A stretch of 64,000 nt of DNA from Bimuria novae-zelandiae CBS 107.79 (GCA_010015655.1 ML976728.1:86140-150139); one strand, 5' to 3'; positions 10,507 to 21,839 are shown, counted from the stretch's first letter. The notes: generated by a model from the letters alone, not told the origin. Program-made: numbers and translations.

Positions 10507-11659
10507 ATGGCGAGCACAAGTGGAAAGGCGGAGCGCGGGGCGCAGAGAAAGATTGAGTTGTTTTCTGGGACGTACTTTGCTGCTTGTACGGTGGGTGGTA
10601 TTGTGGCTTGCGGGCCTACACATACTATGGTTACGCCTTTGGATTTGGTACGAACAATCTTCTGCATCGTCTTGCACATTCGAAACACTCTACTTTCATT
10701 CCATTCATTTCTCAATGGCGCAATTGAGTAAGCACATACTAACACTCCCATACAGGTGAAATGCCGCCGCCAAGTCGACTCCTCAATCTACAAATCCAAC
10801 ACGCAAGCCTGGCGCACCATCTACTCCAAAGAAGGCCTTCGCGGCGTCTTCTTCGGCTGGAGCCCCACCTTCATCGGCTACTCACTGCAGGGCGCCGGTA
10901 AATACGGCTTCTACGAGGTCTTCAAGTACCTCTACGGCGACAGGCTCGCGCCCAACGCCAACAAGACCATGGTATACCTCGCCGCTTCGGCCTCCGCTGA
11001 GTTCATCGCCGACATCATGCTGTGCCCGATGGAAGCGATCAAGGTCCGCATGCAGACGACGCTGCCGCCGTTTGCGCATACCTTGAGGGAAGGCTGGGGG
11101 AAGGTGGTCAGCCAGGAGGGCGTCGCGGGGCTGTACAAGGGTTTGTATCCCCTGTGGGGACGTCAGATTCCTTATACCATGGTGAAGTTCACCTCGTTTG
11201 AGAAGACGGTTGAGCAGATTTACAAGTATCTGGGCAAGCCGAAGGAGTCGTATAGCGCGCTACAACAGACCAGTGTCTCGTTCTTGGGCGGTTATATTGC
11301 GGGTATCGGATGTGCGGCTGTGTCGCATCCAGCTGGTGAGTTCTTCTCCGCTTTGGCCGCCTGGGTAAAAGGTGCATGGGGCTAACAATTGCAGATGTTA
11401 TGGTCTCCAAGCTGAACTCCGACCGAAAGCCTGGTGAAGGCGCGGGCCAGGCTATGACCCGTATCTACGGTAAGATCGGCTTCGCAGGCCTGTGGAACGG
11501 GCTGCCTGTCCGTATTTTCATGATTGGCACTTTGACAGCGTTCCAATGGCTCATCTACGACTCTTTCAAGGTTTACCTAGGTGTACGTATCCAGGTAGCA
11601 CCCTCTGGAGTTGCACTGCTAACATGGGACTGTAGTTACCGACCACTGGTGGTCACTAG
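10507..11659 (+). CDS. PIC2: Mitochondrial phosphate/copper carrier (PIC2-type)
   Basis: An inner-membrane carrier that imports phosphate; yeast Pic2 also carries copper. Four exons: 10507-10647, 10756-11335, 11395-11582 and 11636-11659, 310 residues. Three carrier repeats are visible, each with a PxDxVK-type signature: [22 protein letters not shown] and [11 protein letters not shown]. The residues [25 protein letters not shown] and the final LPTTGGH match the Pic2 type rather than the Mir1 type. The short last exon (24 nt) is supported because it supplies exactly the conserved C-terminal tail. All introns are short with GT...AG ends. The gene is intact. Confidence 0.94.
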
Positions 11660-12147
11660 AGCGACTGCGTCTATTCTAGGAGAATGATACGGCATTAATC
11701 CATTGCGCTAACCACGCGAGGCGTGGGTCCTAGAAAGCTTTTGTTTGGCGAGGTGTCCGGCGTCTGTATGGTCGATACTTTTTCCATTAAATAATTCCAT
11801 CTTTTATATACCGTGATATTGGCATCAACATGTTTCACGCACGCACGCACACACACTATCTCTCTCTCGATCTCCTTCGTACCATACTCTCTACACCGTT
11901 GTACACTATTGTTGCCGAGAGTGCCTTGCGCCACTCTTTAGACACAGAGATCATGCAAGCTCGAATCAAAAGCGTGGCTTGATTGTATGAGTACGTACTA
12001 TTCTCCAAGGTACACCGCAAACAAGGTACACCGCAAACAAGGTACACCGCAAACAAGGTGCGCCAACAAGGTGCCCCAAAGCCCTACTCCCCCTCTCTAT
12101 TCACCCGATTCCCCTAGCCCTCCTTTTCCTTCAAAAACTGTTCCAAC
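11660..12147. other. Intergenic region with simple repeats
   Basis: Convergent 3' ends of PIC2 and the AYR1-like gene. It contains a CACG/CA microsatellite at about 11836-11856 running into a TC-rich tract, and a 16-bp tandem repeat further on. No gene is seen. Confidence 0.6.
12007..12054. repeat. Tandem repeat, 16-bp unit, three copies
   Basis: Three identical, adjacent copies of the unit AAGGTACACCGCAAAC, followed by two shorter decayed versions (AAGGTGCGCCAAC, AAGGTGCCCC). The units contain no dyad symmetry of note and there are no spacers, so this is a minisatellite and not a CRISPR array. Confidence 0.9.
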
Positions 12148-13074
12148 TCATCCAACCCCTGTCCTTGAATCTCTCTCGCATCCTATCTCAGTCACCCCAT
12201 CCGCGAGGTTCCCATACCAGAACTTCCCACTCTTGTCGCCTACCTCCCCGGTAATAATCTCCTGCACTACCGCTTTTGCGTACTCGGCTGTGGGCATGCG
12301 CTCTATGCCGTCGTCGCCGCGCACGCGTGGGCTATCGTGCTTTCGATAGGCTTGTACAGGGAGTCTGGGGGCAAGGCGTAGTTTTCGAATTTGCCGGTTA
12401 GGCCGAGCGATTGCGTGACGCCCGAGACGATGATCTTGACGTGGGCGCCGAAGGGGGCGATTTCGTGGCGGAGGGTAGAGGCGAGGATGTCGAGGGTGCG
12501 TTTGGAGGCGCAGTAGGGGGTTATTCTCGCCCACATATCAGCATATCACATACTCATTGTACATGTGTTCGGTTTATGGGGGTAAATCTGCTATGGCAGG
12601 GCGGAGAACGTGTGAGGAGAAAGGAGGAATGGGCTTACCACACCACGGTATGCTAGTGTACCCCCCAATACTCGTAATAAACACAAAGGTTCCCTTCATC
12701 TTGAGTATAAGAGGCGAGAAAGCCTGCGTGACGGCCAGTGCGCCCCATACATTCGTATCGAACAATTTCTTCGCGGCCGCGATATCGGTGTCTAGCAAGG
12801 GCGCGAAGTCCCCGAATCCGGCGTTGTTGACGAGATAATCTAGGGTTCCGCCAGTGGCTTTTGTGACTGCCTCGGCGGCGGCGGATATGCTAGTGGAATC
12901 GGTGACGTCGAGTGTGAGCATAGTTATGTTGGGGAGGTCTTTGAGGGCGGACATTTTGGCTGGGTTGCGGGCTGTGGCGAAGACGTGGAAGGAGTGCTGG
13001 TGGAAGGCTTGTGCGAGAAAGGAACCAATACCGCCGTCGCTGCAGCCGGTTATGAGGACGGTGCGGGGAGCCAT
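12148..13074 (-). pseudogene. Short-chain dehydrogenase, AYR1-like, frameshifted
   Basis: Related to NADPH-dependent 1-acyl-dihydroxyacetone-phosphate reductases of lipid metabolism. Exon 1 (from 13074) carries the cofactor loop (TGCSDGGIGSFLA), YLVNNAGFGD and a region ending TSIGGYTSIPWC. The second part (below about 12520) carries the active-site YCASK and the segment HVKIIVSGVTQSLG. At 12329-12331 the frame shifts: up to ESTIA it is in one frame, and RGDDGIERMPTAEYAKAV continues in another. One extra C in the CCC run would restore it. The intron between the two parts is also awkward: the best donor (GTAAGC, phase 1) joins to a TAA. A weaker phase-2 donor (GTACAC) would give a continuous frame that drops a few residues. 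Either this is a recently decayed gene or the assembly has an error. Confidence 0.7.
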
Positions 13075-13181
13075 TGTTGCGGGAGGAGATGGTTTGTAAT
13101 TCCCTGAAGTAATCCACAGTTGAATGATATGGTTGAAGAGGGAGTATATGGAGGCTTACCCGTCTCATCTGCATCACTGCG

Positions 13182-14199
13182 TCACTGCGGCACACCAAGC
13201 TGCTTCAGCACGTCCCGACATCCCAACCTCACCCAGTCCTCCATTGGCCCCTCCTCACTCAACCACACACTCCCAAGCATCCCCGCCGTGGCGGCACTCG
13301 CCCTAGTGCCCTCAATCCCAGAAGTCCTTCTCGGGATCACGACCATCCAGTCTTTCCACATGAAAAGCCCATGCGGGCATCTTGCCTTGCCCTGATCCAA
13401 ATCTAACGCCTCTTTCGCCTGTGCAATCAGTGCCAAATACGCTTCTGTAACCTGCGATCCCGTCACACTATGAAACCCTCCCACAAAACGGTGTGCAAAG
13501 AACTTAAACGGGACAGTGCTATGCAAAAAAAGGTCCACAATGTTTTCAAACGCAGGAGGACCGCGGAGACCTTGCAGATGCTTGTGCACGCGGGTACATC
13601 CCGCTTCTTCGCCGCCATTGAAGATGACATAGAGCTCTTTCCCTATTCCTGGTATCCGCAGCGTTGAGCAGTTCGTCTTGACGCCGGTAGGAGTCTAGCG
13701 TTAGGAGCAGGAATTGTAGGCAGTCTACGCAGAACATGTTGAATGCGAGATCATGCGTCCCTAAGAAAAGAAGGTTAATAGAGCGAAGAAGCAGTCTCGC
13801 ACAGAGCTTGGCGCGGGAACGTTTAAGTGTGTATGTATGAAGGGATAGCGTACCATTCAGCTGAATAATTTTCATACGTTCGTCGGGACAGTAGAGATCA
13901 CTGCATGGACCCCATTGCGCCGCTGTAGAGGTATCGAATGTGCGGTCCAGTTTGGCGCCTGCATGATGTGGTTTTCGGGCGAACACCGGACATATGCGGA
14001 ATTCAAGCTTTTTTGCATCAATACGAAATCCGGGAATGAACATGGGGTGCGACAATGTGCATACCGGTTAGCCGCCGGCATCTTGCTTGATCGTGCGGTA
14101 TGGCCCAAAAACAATAACGCCCTCTTCAACTAACTGGTCGAATATTGCGACTAGTTCTTCTTTGGGCGGTATTGTTGTTCGTATTGTCATCGTTGTCAT
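13182..14199 (-). pseudogene. ATP adenylyltransferase (Ap4A phosphorylase)-like, degenerate
   Basis: Family members split or form diadenosine tetraphosphate. From 14199 (MTTMTIRTTIPPKEELVAIF) the frame gives GVIVFGPY, then a TAA at 14068-14070 that no good intron removes, then KLEFRICPVFARKP in the same frame. A good intron (about 13855 to 13746; donor GTACGC, acceptor TTCTTAG) joins QLNG|THDLAFNMFCVD. The frame reaches LLTLDSYRRQDE, then is lost between about 13680 and 13635. It resumes in another frame with ELYVIFNGGEEAGCTRVHKHLQ, which includes the family's H-x-H-x-Q catalytic motif. The C-terminal part (WKDWMVVIPRR, GMLGSVWL) is intact to the TAA. The family call rests on the HKHLQ motif and flanking segments. 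The lesions suggest a decaying gene. Confidence 0.6.
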
Positions 14200-14699
14200 A
14201 TTTGGCGGCTTTCGAGCTGCCGAGAATCCTAGCCCTGAGGTGCACCCTGTCGTTTTCGCGAAATACTGGAATCGTGTATTAATGGGATCTTCGACGCTAA
14301 GTAGAAAGCTATGTATGGCGACTATGATGCGCTCGCGAATACGTGGAATTGAAGAAGTGAGAGTGGATCCTAGTGAAGTGTCGGTGAGGCTATGACCGAT
14401 TAAGTCTAGCGTAACTCCCTCACGCCTTCCTTCCACCGGTATTTTCCACGTCGTACGTCTACACTTTCATCCACGGCCATCTCCTCGTCAATATATCCGC
14501 TGCGTAGACTGTCATCAGGTCCTCCGGAGGACATCAGAAATCGCTGCGTCGTCATTGTACGACCTTGCGATCGTAATGTCACTCTGAAAACTCCATCACC
14601 GCAACATCACGAATTTGGTATCGCATGCCCGCTTCTGCTCTTGTTCATGTACAACCACCAAAGAAAGACAATTATCACCCTAGTTCAACATGGTTGAAT
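14200..14699. other. Intergenic stretch, no supported gene
   Basis: Lies between the Ap4A-phosphorylase-like gene and the cutinase remnant, both on the minus strand. It should contain the former promoter of the first and the 3' end of the second. No motif is recognised. Confidence 0.4.
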
Positions 14700-15345
14700 C
14701 ATTCCCTATAGCAAGATTGCTTCGATCTTCCCAGCCTTGAAAGCGCCCGCGGTTCGCGCACCATTCTGCTGGCGTGATGCTGATCCCACCGCGGCAAATT
14801 TTGTCACCGCTGTGGCAGATGTGAACATCTTTGATGAGATGATGGATCCAAATGACTGTAACTTCTTTGGGTCGCCGAACACTGCAACGGCCGCGACCTT
14901 GGCCGCATTCGCAGTGGACGTTCTCCGAGCCGCGTTGTGAACCAGTTGCGCACCCTGGGTTCAGCCAAACAGCGCAGTCTTTAATTGGTGCATCTTGTCG
15001 GGGTCTTTAAATATCTCATAAGGATTGGCCATCGCGCGTTCTTGTTGGGAAGTGCACTTACCGTGGAGTTGCTAGCAAGGTCGCCATTGTGGTCGAGCCA
15101 GCAGCATCGCCGCCAACAAGGAAACCTTCCACGTCCATCGGGTACGTCACTCTTTGGATGGCAGACCTGCTCGTGCTGCTGAGTCTCGAAGCAAGGTTGT
15201 TGAAGACGAGTGGATCGACCGCCGCTGCATCTTGCCCCGTTGGATGGTTCCTCGCGCATTAATCCAGGAGACGGCAACACGCACAACACCGTGAGACGCT
15301 GAACCAGTCTCACTGCACTGTTTATGATCTTGGTTTCTATTCAAA
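14700..15345 (-). pseudogene. Cutinase remnant
   Basis: Cutinases are secreted serine esterases that cut plant cutin. Three blocks of the family are recognisable on the minus strand in shifting frames. First is an ARGT-x-x-x-G block (INARGTIQRG, near 15260). Then LVFNNLASRL, VTYPMDVEGFLVGGDAAGST and a normal GTAAGT donor at 15061. After the intron come FG-stop-TQGAQLVHNAARR, VAAVAVFGDPKK, and finally KDVHICHSGDKICRGG with the catalytic-Asp region. Lesions: a frame change at the GGGG run (15235-15238), a TGA at 14961-14963 inside the nucleophile elbow, Thr instead of the catalytic Ser at 14958-14960, and another frame change near 14840. It cannot encode an active enzyme. No signal peptide could be placed. 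Confidence 0.7.
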
Positions 15346-15591
15346 GTTTTTGTGTAGAGACAATTGCACGGACCGTCCAGATGTATATCACGTTAGACAT
15401 GCAATGAGCGGATAGTGAGAACGGCACGGGGCACTTTGTGTATCCGATCCGCTCCGCGCTCCACCACACACTGACCTGCAACTACGCAACACCGCAAGAA
15501 TTTTCATTCCATGAACTCATATGATATTAGGAGAAGTTTAAGTTATGTGAATACGAACTTGCTTCCATACAACGAAACCGAAAGTCCACTC

Positions 15592-17197
15592 TTATACTGT
15601 CCGCTTCGTCTTCATCGCACACGAGTGACCACCTGCCACCTCCAGCTTGACGCTTTTCCACGCGCTAAACTGCTGCCTGATTGTGTGCTCGCTCCGTGGA
15701 TTCACACTCGTCGTGTTTCTCCGTGGAATGTTTTTCAGCGACAAAGCTAGCGTAGCAGCAGCTCTGGCAGCCGCTTTCGTGTTCACCTCCAGAGCCTCCC
15801 AGCTGATGTTGTCGTACGTATCGCACGCAAGATGATAGCACGGATCTGCGGGCACGCCACCACCAGTATGGACACCGGAACTTGGTATTCCCAGGTTAAG
15901 AAAGCCGACGTAGTCGGAGCCAGTCCCAAACGAACCTAGGTAAGCTGGCTTCCCCTTTGAAACAAGGTAGTCGAGAAGGAGTTCTGCGCCAAAACCCGAG
16001 TTTTCGTTGGAGTAGATGCCATAAACAGGCACTGGAGAACCGATCATATCGTAGTTGTAGTAGTATCGGATCTTATCGGCCTCGGCTGGCGTGAGATGTT
16101 CCGTGTAGTAGAGAGATCCGACAAGGCCGGGTTCCTCAGCTCCCCAAAATGCGAAGCGTATCTTGTTCTTGATACCACGGAAGTGGCGGAGGGCTTTGAT
16201 TATCTCGATTTGAGCAGTGATACCCGACCCATCGTCATTAATACCTGGTCCAGCTTGCACGGAGTCCAGGTGCGCGCCAAGCATGACCACGTTGTTTGGA
16301 TCTCCTTCGCGGGTTTCGGCAAACACATTCCAGGTAGACCGTAGTTCGAAGATGGAATCAACGAGCAGAGTCACAGTCAACGTCTCATTGGCCGCAATGC
16401 GGGCCAACCAAGTTTCACCGACGGAAAGCGAAACAAGTCCAACGGGCGCGAGCAATCCAATGTTCTCGGCACTCAAAGTTGCGGCATTGGGAGTGCTGTT
16501 GGTGTTATGAAAGAGTATCACACCCAGAGCTCCAAGGTTCTTAGCGATCCTGAGTTTATCACTGATAGCGCATGAGCCACGCTTGATGAGAGCCAGCTTT
16601 CCTGTTACGTTGAGGCCGGCCCATTGGTCCTCAAAACATCCGGAGCCTGAAAGAATGTCAAAAACACTGCTTGGGGATTCTTCAAACAGCATTTTACTTA
16701 CCGCGAGCATCGTCAACGGGGACCGCTACGAGTTCTCCAGTCACACCATTCGGAAGCGGCGTTGCATTGTTATACATGAGCGACAAGACCTCGACGGCTT
16801 CACCATCGGGTCCAGTCACTGAAATCTCCCGCGTCTCTTCGTAGGTATGATTGAACTTCTGGGTCCACGTTCTGAAGTCACTGTCGTGCCTGCTCGTGAT
16901 TTGCGAAAGCACGTAGTCAGAGGACTCTGCGTAACCCTTGGTACCGAAAGCGCGGTTCCCATTGTTGCGTTTCCCAATCTTATCGAGTGCGCGTAGGTTC
17001 TGCTTCAGACTGTTCATAGTTGATTAGGATGCACTCGACGAGGAGGAATAGCATCGAGTTGTGAGGTCGACAGCGTACCCTTTCTGCTCTATAGCAGCTT
17101 CTAGCTTCCCAGGCGTCAACTTGGTCTTGAACCCTGAAGCTGCAGTGCCCTGCAGGGCGCAGAACAGCGCTGCAAGTACCGCGATGGCTTGTTTCAT
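15592..17197 (-). CDS. Secreted M28 aminopeptidase with PA domain
   Basis: A zinc-dependent exopeptidase of the M28 family (fungal Y-type/leucyl aminopeptidase 2 like), releasing N-terminal amino acids outside the cell. Exons are 17197-17079, 17009-16702 and 16646-15592 (introns 69 and 55 nt), 493 residues. A signal peptide opens the protein (MKQAIAVLAALFCALQGTAA). A protease-associated domain follows (ALIKRGSCAISDKLRIA, GALGVILF). The peptidase domain shows all metal ligands and catalytic acids: GAHLDSV (His/Asp), GINDDGSG (bridging Asp), WGAEEPGLVGS (catalytic and ligand Glu), YNYDMIGSP (Asp) and SSGVHTGG (His). Several N-x-S/T sites fit secretion. Splice joins are smooth (QKG|LKQNL; DARG|SGCFED). 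The gene is intact and next to the cutinase remnant, in a neighbourhood of secreted enzymes. Confidence 0.93.
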
Positions 17198-17744
17198 AAT
17201 GCTTTGCTATCCCTACGAGTAATGTGGGGTGGGAAAATTGAGGACCGTGATGAACCACACCACACCAATAGACTGGGAAACGCATTCTGCATATATGGAT
17301 ATCGAAGATGGGCGCGATATCACGGAACTGCTGCCAAGCGGAGTATTAGCCTAAAAGGGCAGGATCGGGACCGGACCTTCCTATTGGGCCAAGCGTGCCC
17401 AGCGATACCAAGACATTAAGCTGATCAATGTCATACGAAGAATGCATCGCGATAACGTATGTGAAAGATTCTTAAAGAAGTGGCGACCGTAGGATTTAGG
17501 TTCTGCGTCTGACTTGATCTAGTATAGCTACGACAGGGCATATCTAGGTAGTGCACTTCGATGATACCGCATAGCGTGTCAATGTACAGAGGAGAGAACG
17601 TTCAGTGCTTGTGAGTACAGTCGCCGTCGTATTGTCTCGGCTAGCATAACTTGCTGTACTCAATCTCCAATCTGACGCCGTATCTATCCTACGATTGTTT
17701 CCGCAAGCAATCCGTTCTGTAGCACTTCGTGTCCCACCACCGCA
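17198..17744. other. Intergenic region
   Basis: Both flanking genes are on the minus strand. This holds the promoter of the M28 peptidase and the 3' end of the secreted Ser/Thr-rich gene. No gene is seen. Confidence 0.5.
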
Positions 17745-19543
17745 TTACGCGGTCCATTTGATCTTGTAGTGCGCCTTCTTGCTGTAGGCGCTCTTCTCGA
17801 AAATCTGTAGCCACCCTTCATGATCGTTCTTCTCCTTCTCCTGCTCAGGCGTTGTTTTCGGCATTGCTGCAATCTCCCTCTTCACTTGCTTCAACATGGC
17901 ATCGACCCATTCCCATGTGTCCTCTTCGCGGTCCTTCAAGTATTGCCTGATGAAGGTTTCGAATTCGTCGGCCCAAACGAAAGGCTTGCTCAGGGTGATT
18001 GAGTTTGCGGGATCTGCGATGCGGGTATCTACGGTGGCAAGATAATCCTTCAGGCGAGCTTGCGCGCGGTCAAAGAGTGGCTTGATCTGGGCATGATTCA
18101 TGAAATCGATGGCGGCGCCAACGGCACGTAGAGCCTCAATCCTGTCCTTAGTGGTCCTCAACATGTTCATGTGACCCGCTCCGGACAGACTAGAGCCTTC
18201 GTCTTTCGGGGTCAGAATACGGCCCTTCTTGCCGTTCAGCTGAATGCTCGTCCCAGCAAACTCCAATGTGTTTGGTTTGCCTCCAGAAGTCGCTAGCTTT
18301 TGAGGCATAAGCGCGTACAATTGCTGGATCGGGTGTTCCGTTTTGGGAGCCGATACTCCCCGGGGGTCGATGAAAGCGTTTTTGAAATCATTGCAAGTAA
18401 GTGTGGCGGCTGCATCCTTGGTCTCGGGAAGCAAACTTGCGAAAAACTTCTGCATGAGCTTGAGTTCCCACACGTGATCGACGTTGTATTTGTTCATAGT
18501 TCGGCCAGCGGATCCCGGTTTTCCCTGAATAGTGATCTATCCGCCACGTTAGCAACGTAACAATCATTCATGACCCGATCCGTTCGGTGCACGAACTACT
18601 CACCGTAGTTTTCTGGTCGGGATCACTGTCAGAGATGATTTCAAGCCCAGGAGCATCGCCGCATGTCTCCTTTAGTCGAAACCTACAGATAGTATGATCA
18701 GTCCTTGGCGCCTCAAACTACACATTTCGAAGAAGAGTCTCTTACCATTTCGGAATACCGCCTGCATCGTTCGTATTGGCAAAGACTTCGGGCTTGGTAG
18801 GGTTGTCACGGAGATTGAGCTTGGCTCCAATCAATGTCTTGATCTCGTCACAACCACCACCAAATTTCAATGGAGCCCTGTCAGCACGCTTTTCGATCAA
18901 GGCTCGTCCGGCCACCGAACGTTTCTCAAGATCTTCCTCTGGACCAGGGTCGATCTTTGGCTTGTAACCGTTGTAAAAGCACTGGCGCGTTGCTGAAGAA
19001 GACGACTGGGAAGACTAACAAAGTCAGCTTAGATTGAGCTAGCAGTTGAATGAATACGGTCGGCGTTTGCATTGCCCATTCGGGGTCAAGACATTGGAGA
19101 ATGTGAAGGCCGGTAGGCAGAAGAATTGAACTCACGCTCGTAGACGACGTGACCGATGAAGAAAACGAGGTGACTGAACCGGTAACTGTCGAAGTGCCAC
19201 TGGACGTCGGAACTGAAGAGGCAGCTGTAGGAGTAATGGATACGGAAGAGGACTTGACAGATGATGAAGCAACCGCGGAAGAGGAGAGCGAAGGTGCTGT
19301 CTGAGAAGATGTTGGAGTCGCAAGCTTCGACGAAGATGCAGCTGATGCCTTCGAGGTAGACGGCACCAAAACCTTTGAGGTTGATGGCACCGGAACATTC
19401 GAGGTAGATGGCACCAAAACCTTCGAAGACGACAGGACAATCACTTTGGACGACGACGGAGCAAGTAGGCCCTTGGAGGTCTTCTTGCCTTTCGCTGCCA
19501 CGACGCCTGCTAGGGCAATCGTCAAAAGGAAATCCAGACGCAT
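17745..19543 (-). CDS. Secreted Ser/Thr-rich protein with Kex2-like sites, unknown family
   Basis: Four exons: 19543-19136, 19014-18746, 18682-18604 and 18536-17745, all with good GT...AG ends and matching phases, 515 residues. A signal peptide (MRLDFLLTIALAGVVAA) leads into about 110 residues of Ser/Thr/Val-rich sequence with repeated VLVPSTSK-type units of about nine residues, likely O-mannosylated. A linker with two dibasic sites (DLEKRSVAG and LIEKRADRA) follows, as in Kex2-processed precursors. The 330-residue C-terminal domain is globular-looking (GGGCDEIKTLIGAKLNL, WFRLKETCGD, NKYNVDHVWELKLMQKFF) and ends lysine-rich. I do not recognise that domain. The arrangement suggests a cell-wall or secreted protein whose repeat region is a spacer or pro-segment. 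The gene looks intact. Confidence 0.8.
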
Positions 19544-20542
19544 GATGGCGGAGCTTTTCAGGTGAAAACTACTCAGACAAAGATGACTAGAAAAAGGAAA
19601 TCGACCAGAAGAACGAATGATTTTGTCGGCGAAAAGAATGAGTGTTTAACGAATGAAAGAAAGGAATGGTTTGATCTGAAGTTTCGTAAATCATGCCAAC
19701 AAAAGACTATATAGTTTCTCTGTCCATGCCGGCATCGAAGTTTCTAAAACGGTGTTTACGATGGCCAGGCTGCACTATTCGCGTTGCTGATGCCATCGTA
19801 TTCTCGTCTGCTGAATCACCCGCCGATACCCAGGGAGTCAGAGACCTCAGTACGGTACCTTTGGCTTCTTGGAGGAACGTTTCTCCCGGATTTACGGCTG
19901 ACGAAGCCACTCATCATTGCGAAGTCCGAACAGCGCTTCGGAGAAACTATGTGTGTTACTTTTGCGTCGTCTTGGGGTGTGTTGCTCGCGGAATTGTGGC
20001 GGCGCAAGAAGGCGTCGTGTCCAGTTCAGGAGATTGTTGGGGACGGGGTCCGCTGAATAATCCCGGCTTATGTGGGCAGATGGCCCGTGCCCATTCGCAC
20101 TGCTAGTGGTCACCAGTTGACGTCTAGCTTACCATTACCATGTAAATTGACGCTTCTGCCTTTTTTTTTCGTGATAATAACAACTCGAAACGTCTCACTG
20201 ACCTGTGCTATCAAGTGTCTGGTGTCGCCTTACCTAGTTATCTCTTCTATATGGTAATTTCACTTCGCCGGGGCTTCTTGTACATACCATACCCAGATAT
20301 CGTTGTTCGTGTGCGTCCCAAGCCCAGGTGGCTCTTTCGCAGGCTGCGACTTAACTCCGTTGAATTAATCGACCTCCATTGCATTAGTCCTTACGCGCAA
20401 CGCACGATAAAACCCTCCAGCTAAGAAAAGATTCGCGGAGGCCCTTTTCTCCCGAACTCTATCATTCTCAGTTCCTGTTAACCTCCAGTCCTTGGCCTGC
20501 ACTCCTGTGGCTATCATATCGCATATCGTCTGCGAAACAGCT
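19544..20542. other. Intergenic region, divergent promoters
   Basis: A 1-kb interval between the divergent Ser/Thr-rich protein gene and the F-box gene. Open frames of up to 137 codons exist but show no family or splice logic. No repeat is seen. Confidence 0.45.
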
Positions 20543-21839
20543 ATGGGGGTCCCGGGAACGTTCTGCGTCGTGTGTGGCTGCGGTTTCGCCAACGCCTGGG
20601 ATGACCTCGAACCGGAAATTCAAGATGCCGCAACCATCACGGATGACGAACGAGTCGCTCAAGACTTTGTGGAAAACCACACATCAGACGATTTCGAGGT
20701 AAGTGTGCATAAAAACTATCCTCAATATACTGTCCGCCACAAATACCTCGCTTCACGGCCGCAACCTCAAGCACCCAAGTAACGATCCGTCGCTAACTCG
20801 TACAGTGGCTTGAGAACATTCGGTTATTCGGCCTTCAGTCATCTATCAAAAGCTTCCGCAATGGCAACTTATCGCAGCAGTGTTGTCTGCGAGCCGATAC
20901 CTTTGAAGAAGAGCCCGCATTTTTCGACGGTATAACCTGGACGGAGGGAATTGACTTCAGCAGCAGCGAGTTTGGCGATCTTGAAACGCTTGTACCTAAC
21001 GCAAAAGGAGACAGACTGTTCGCCATGCATGCGGAATGCGCTGAAATCACCAGACTTGTAGTAAACGCGAAGGCTGAAGGCCTCACCTCCGGTGGCTCTC
21101 TCCATTCACTTCGCGCCCTTTACGATGCTTTGCAACATAGGTGTGATGAATACTTCAGCGAATTCAATGTCATCGAGTGGGACTACTATGGCGCAAGTCA
21201 ATACTGGGGCTATGATAGATGGGAGTACGAGCCCGGCTTCGAGGTAGGTATCAAGAGTCTAATGATATTCCGTTGCCCCAGAAAAGGTATTGCACCTATC
21301 AAAATTTCGCAGTTGGCTGACACTTCAAGTAGAAATATGTTGCCAGTCCTCTCAGGGACGATGGTTTAGACACATTCATTGCCAACACTCTGAAGCCAGC
21401 CGCTCACATGCAGTGTGTGCCTACATCAGTACCAGTAAACGACGCGCTCAGCAAGCTTGAATGTCTACCATTAGAGATCATCCAAGATATCGCCGCCTTC
21501 CTGCCTTCTGCCTCGGTGCTCCATCTGCGCTCGTGCTCCAGAACTCTCCGAGAGCGACTGCCTCTGAACCAACGCTTTTTCCGAAACGGCCTGTTTACTG
21601 GAGACCTCATACCACACATCTTTGATTTGAATCCAGATCTTCGCCGAATGATGCAACATCGTGTGCCCGATGGCGAAGATCCGAACGAATATTGGGACTG
21701 GAGAGCTATCGCACGGAAACTGGTCAACCATAAAGCTATAGCAATTTCTGATCCGAGGGACACTGGGTTGCCGCATGGGTTCTGGAACCGGTGCAGAGTT
21801 TGGACGTTAGTGGAAGAAGCGCAGAGACCTGCGCCTTGA
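20543..21839 (+). CDS. F-box protein, hypothetical
   Basis: Exons are 20543-20698, 20806-21243 and 21333-21839, all phase 0 (donors GTAAGT and GTAGGT), 366 residues. The N-terminus has a small cysteine motif (FCVVCGCGF) common at the start of a large fungal F-box family. A middle region with tryptophan/tyrosine-rich segments (DYYGASQYWGYDRWEYEPGFE) follows. The F-box itself lies near residues 230-265 (LECLPLEIIQDIAAFLPSAS, then VLHLRSCSRTLRERL). F-box proteins bind Skp1 and present substrates to SCF ubiquitin ligases; the target here is unknown. The start was chosen at the Met just before the cysteine motif. The last exon may continue or be slightly mis-ended. Such genes are numerous and fast-evolving in fungi. 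Confidence 0.75.

Noticed and set aside
12007..12054. Repeat array considered as CRISPR
   Set aside because: Units are contiguous without spacers, and the genome is eukaryotic. Simple minisatellite. The same holds for 39016-39055.
13470..14395. Plus-strand frames over the Ap4A-phosphorylase-like locus
   Set aside because: The minus strand carries the conserved HKHLQ and RRQDE blocks; the plus frames are shadows.
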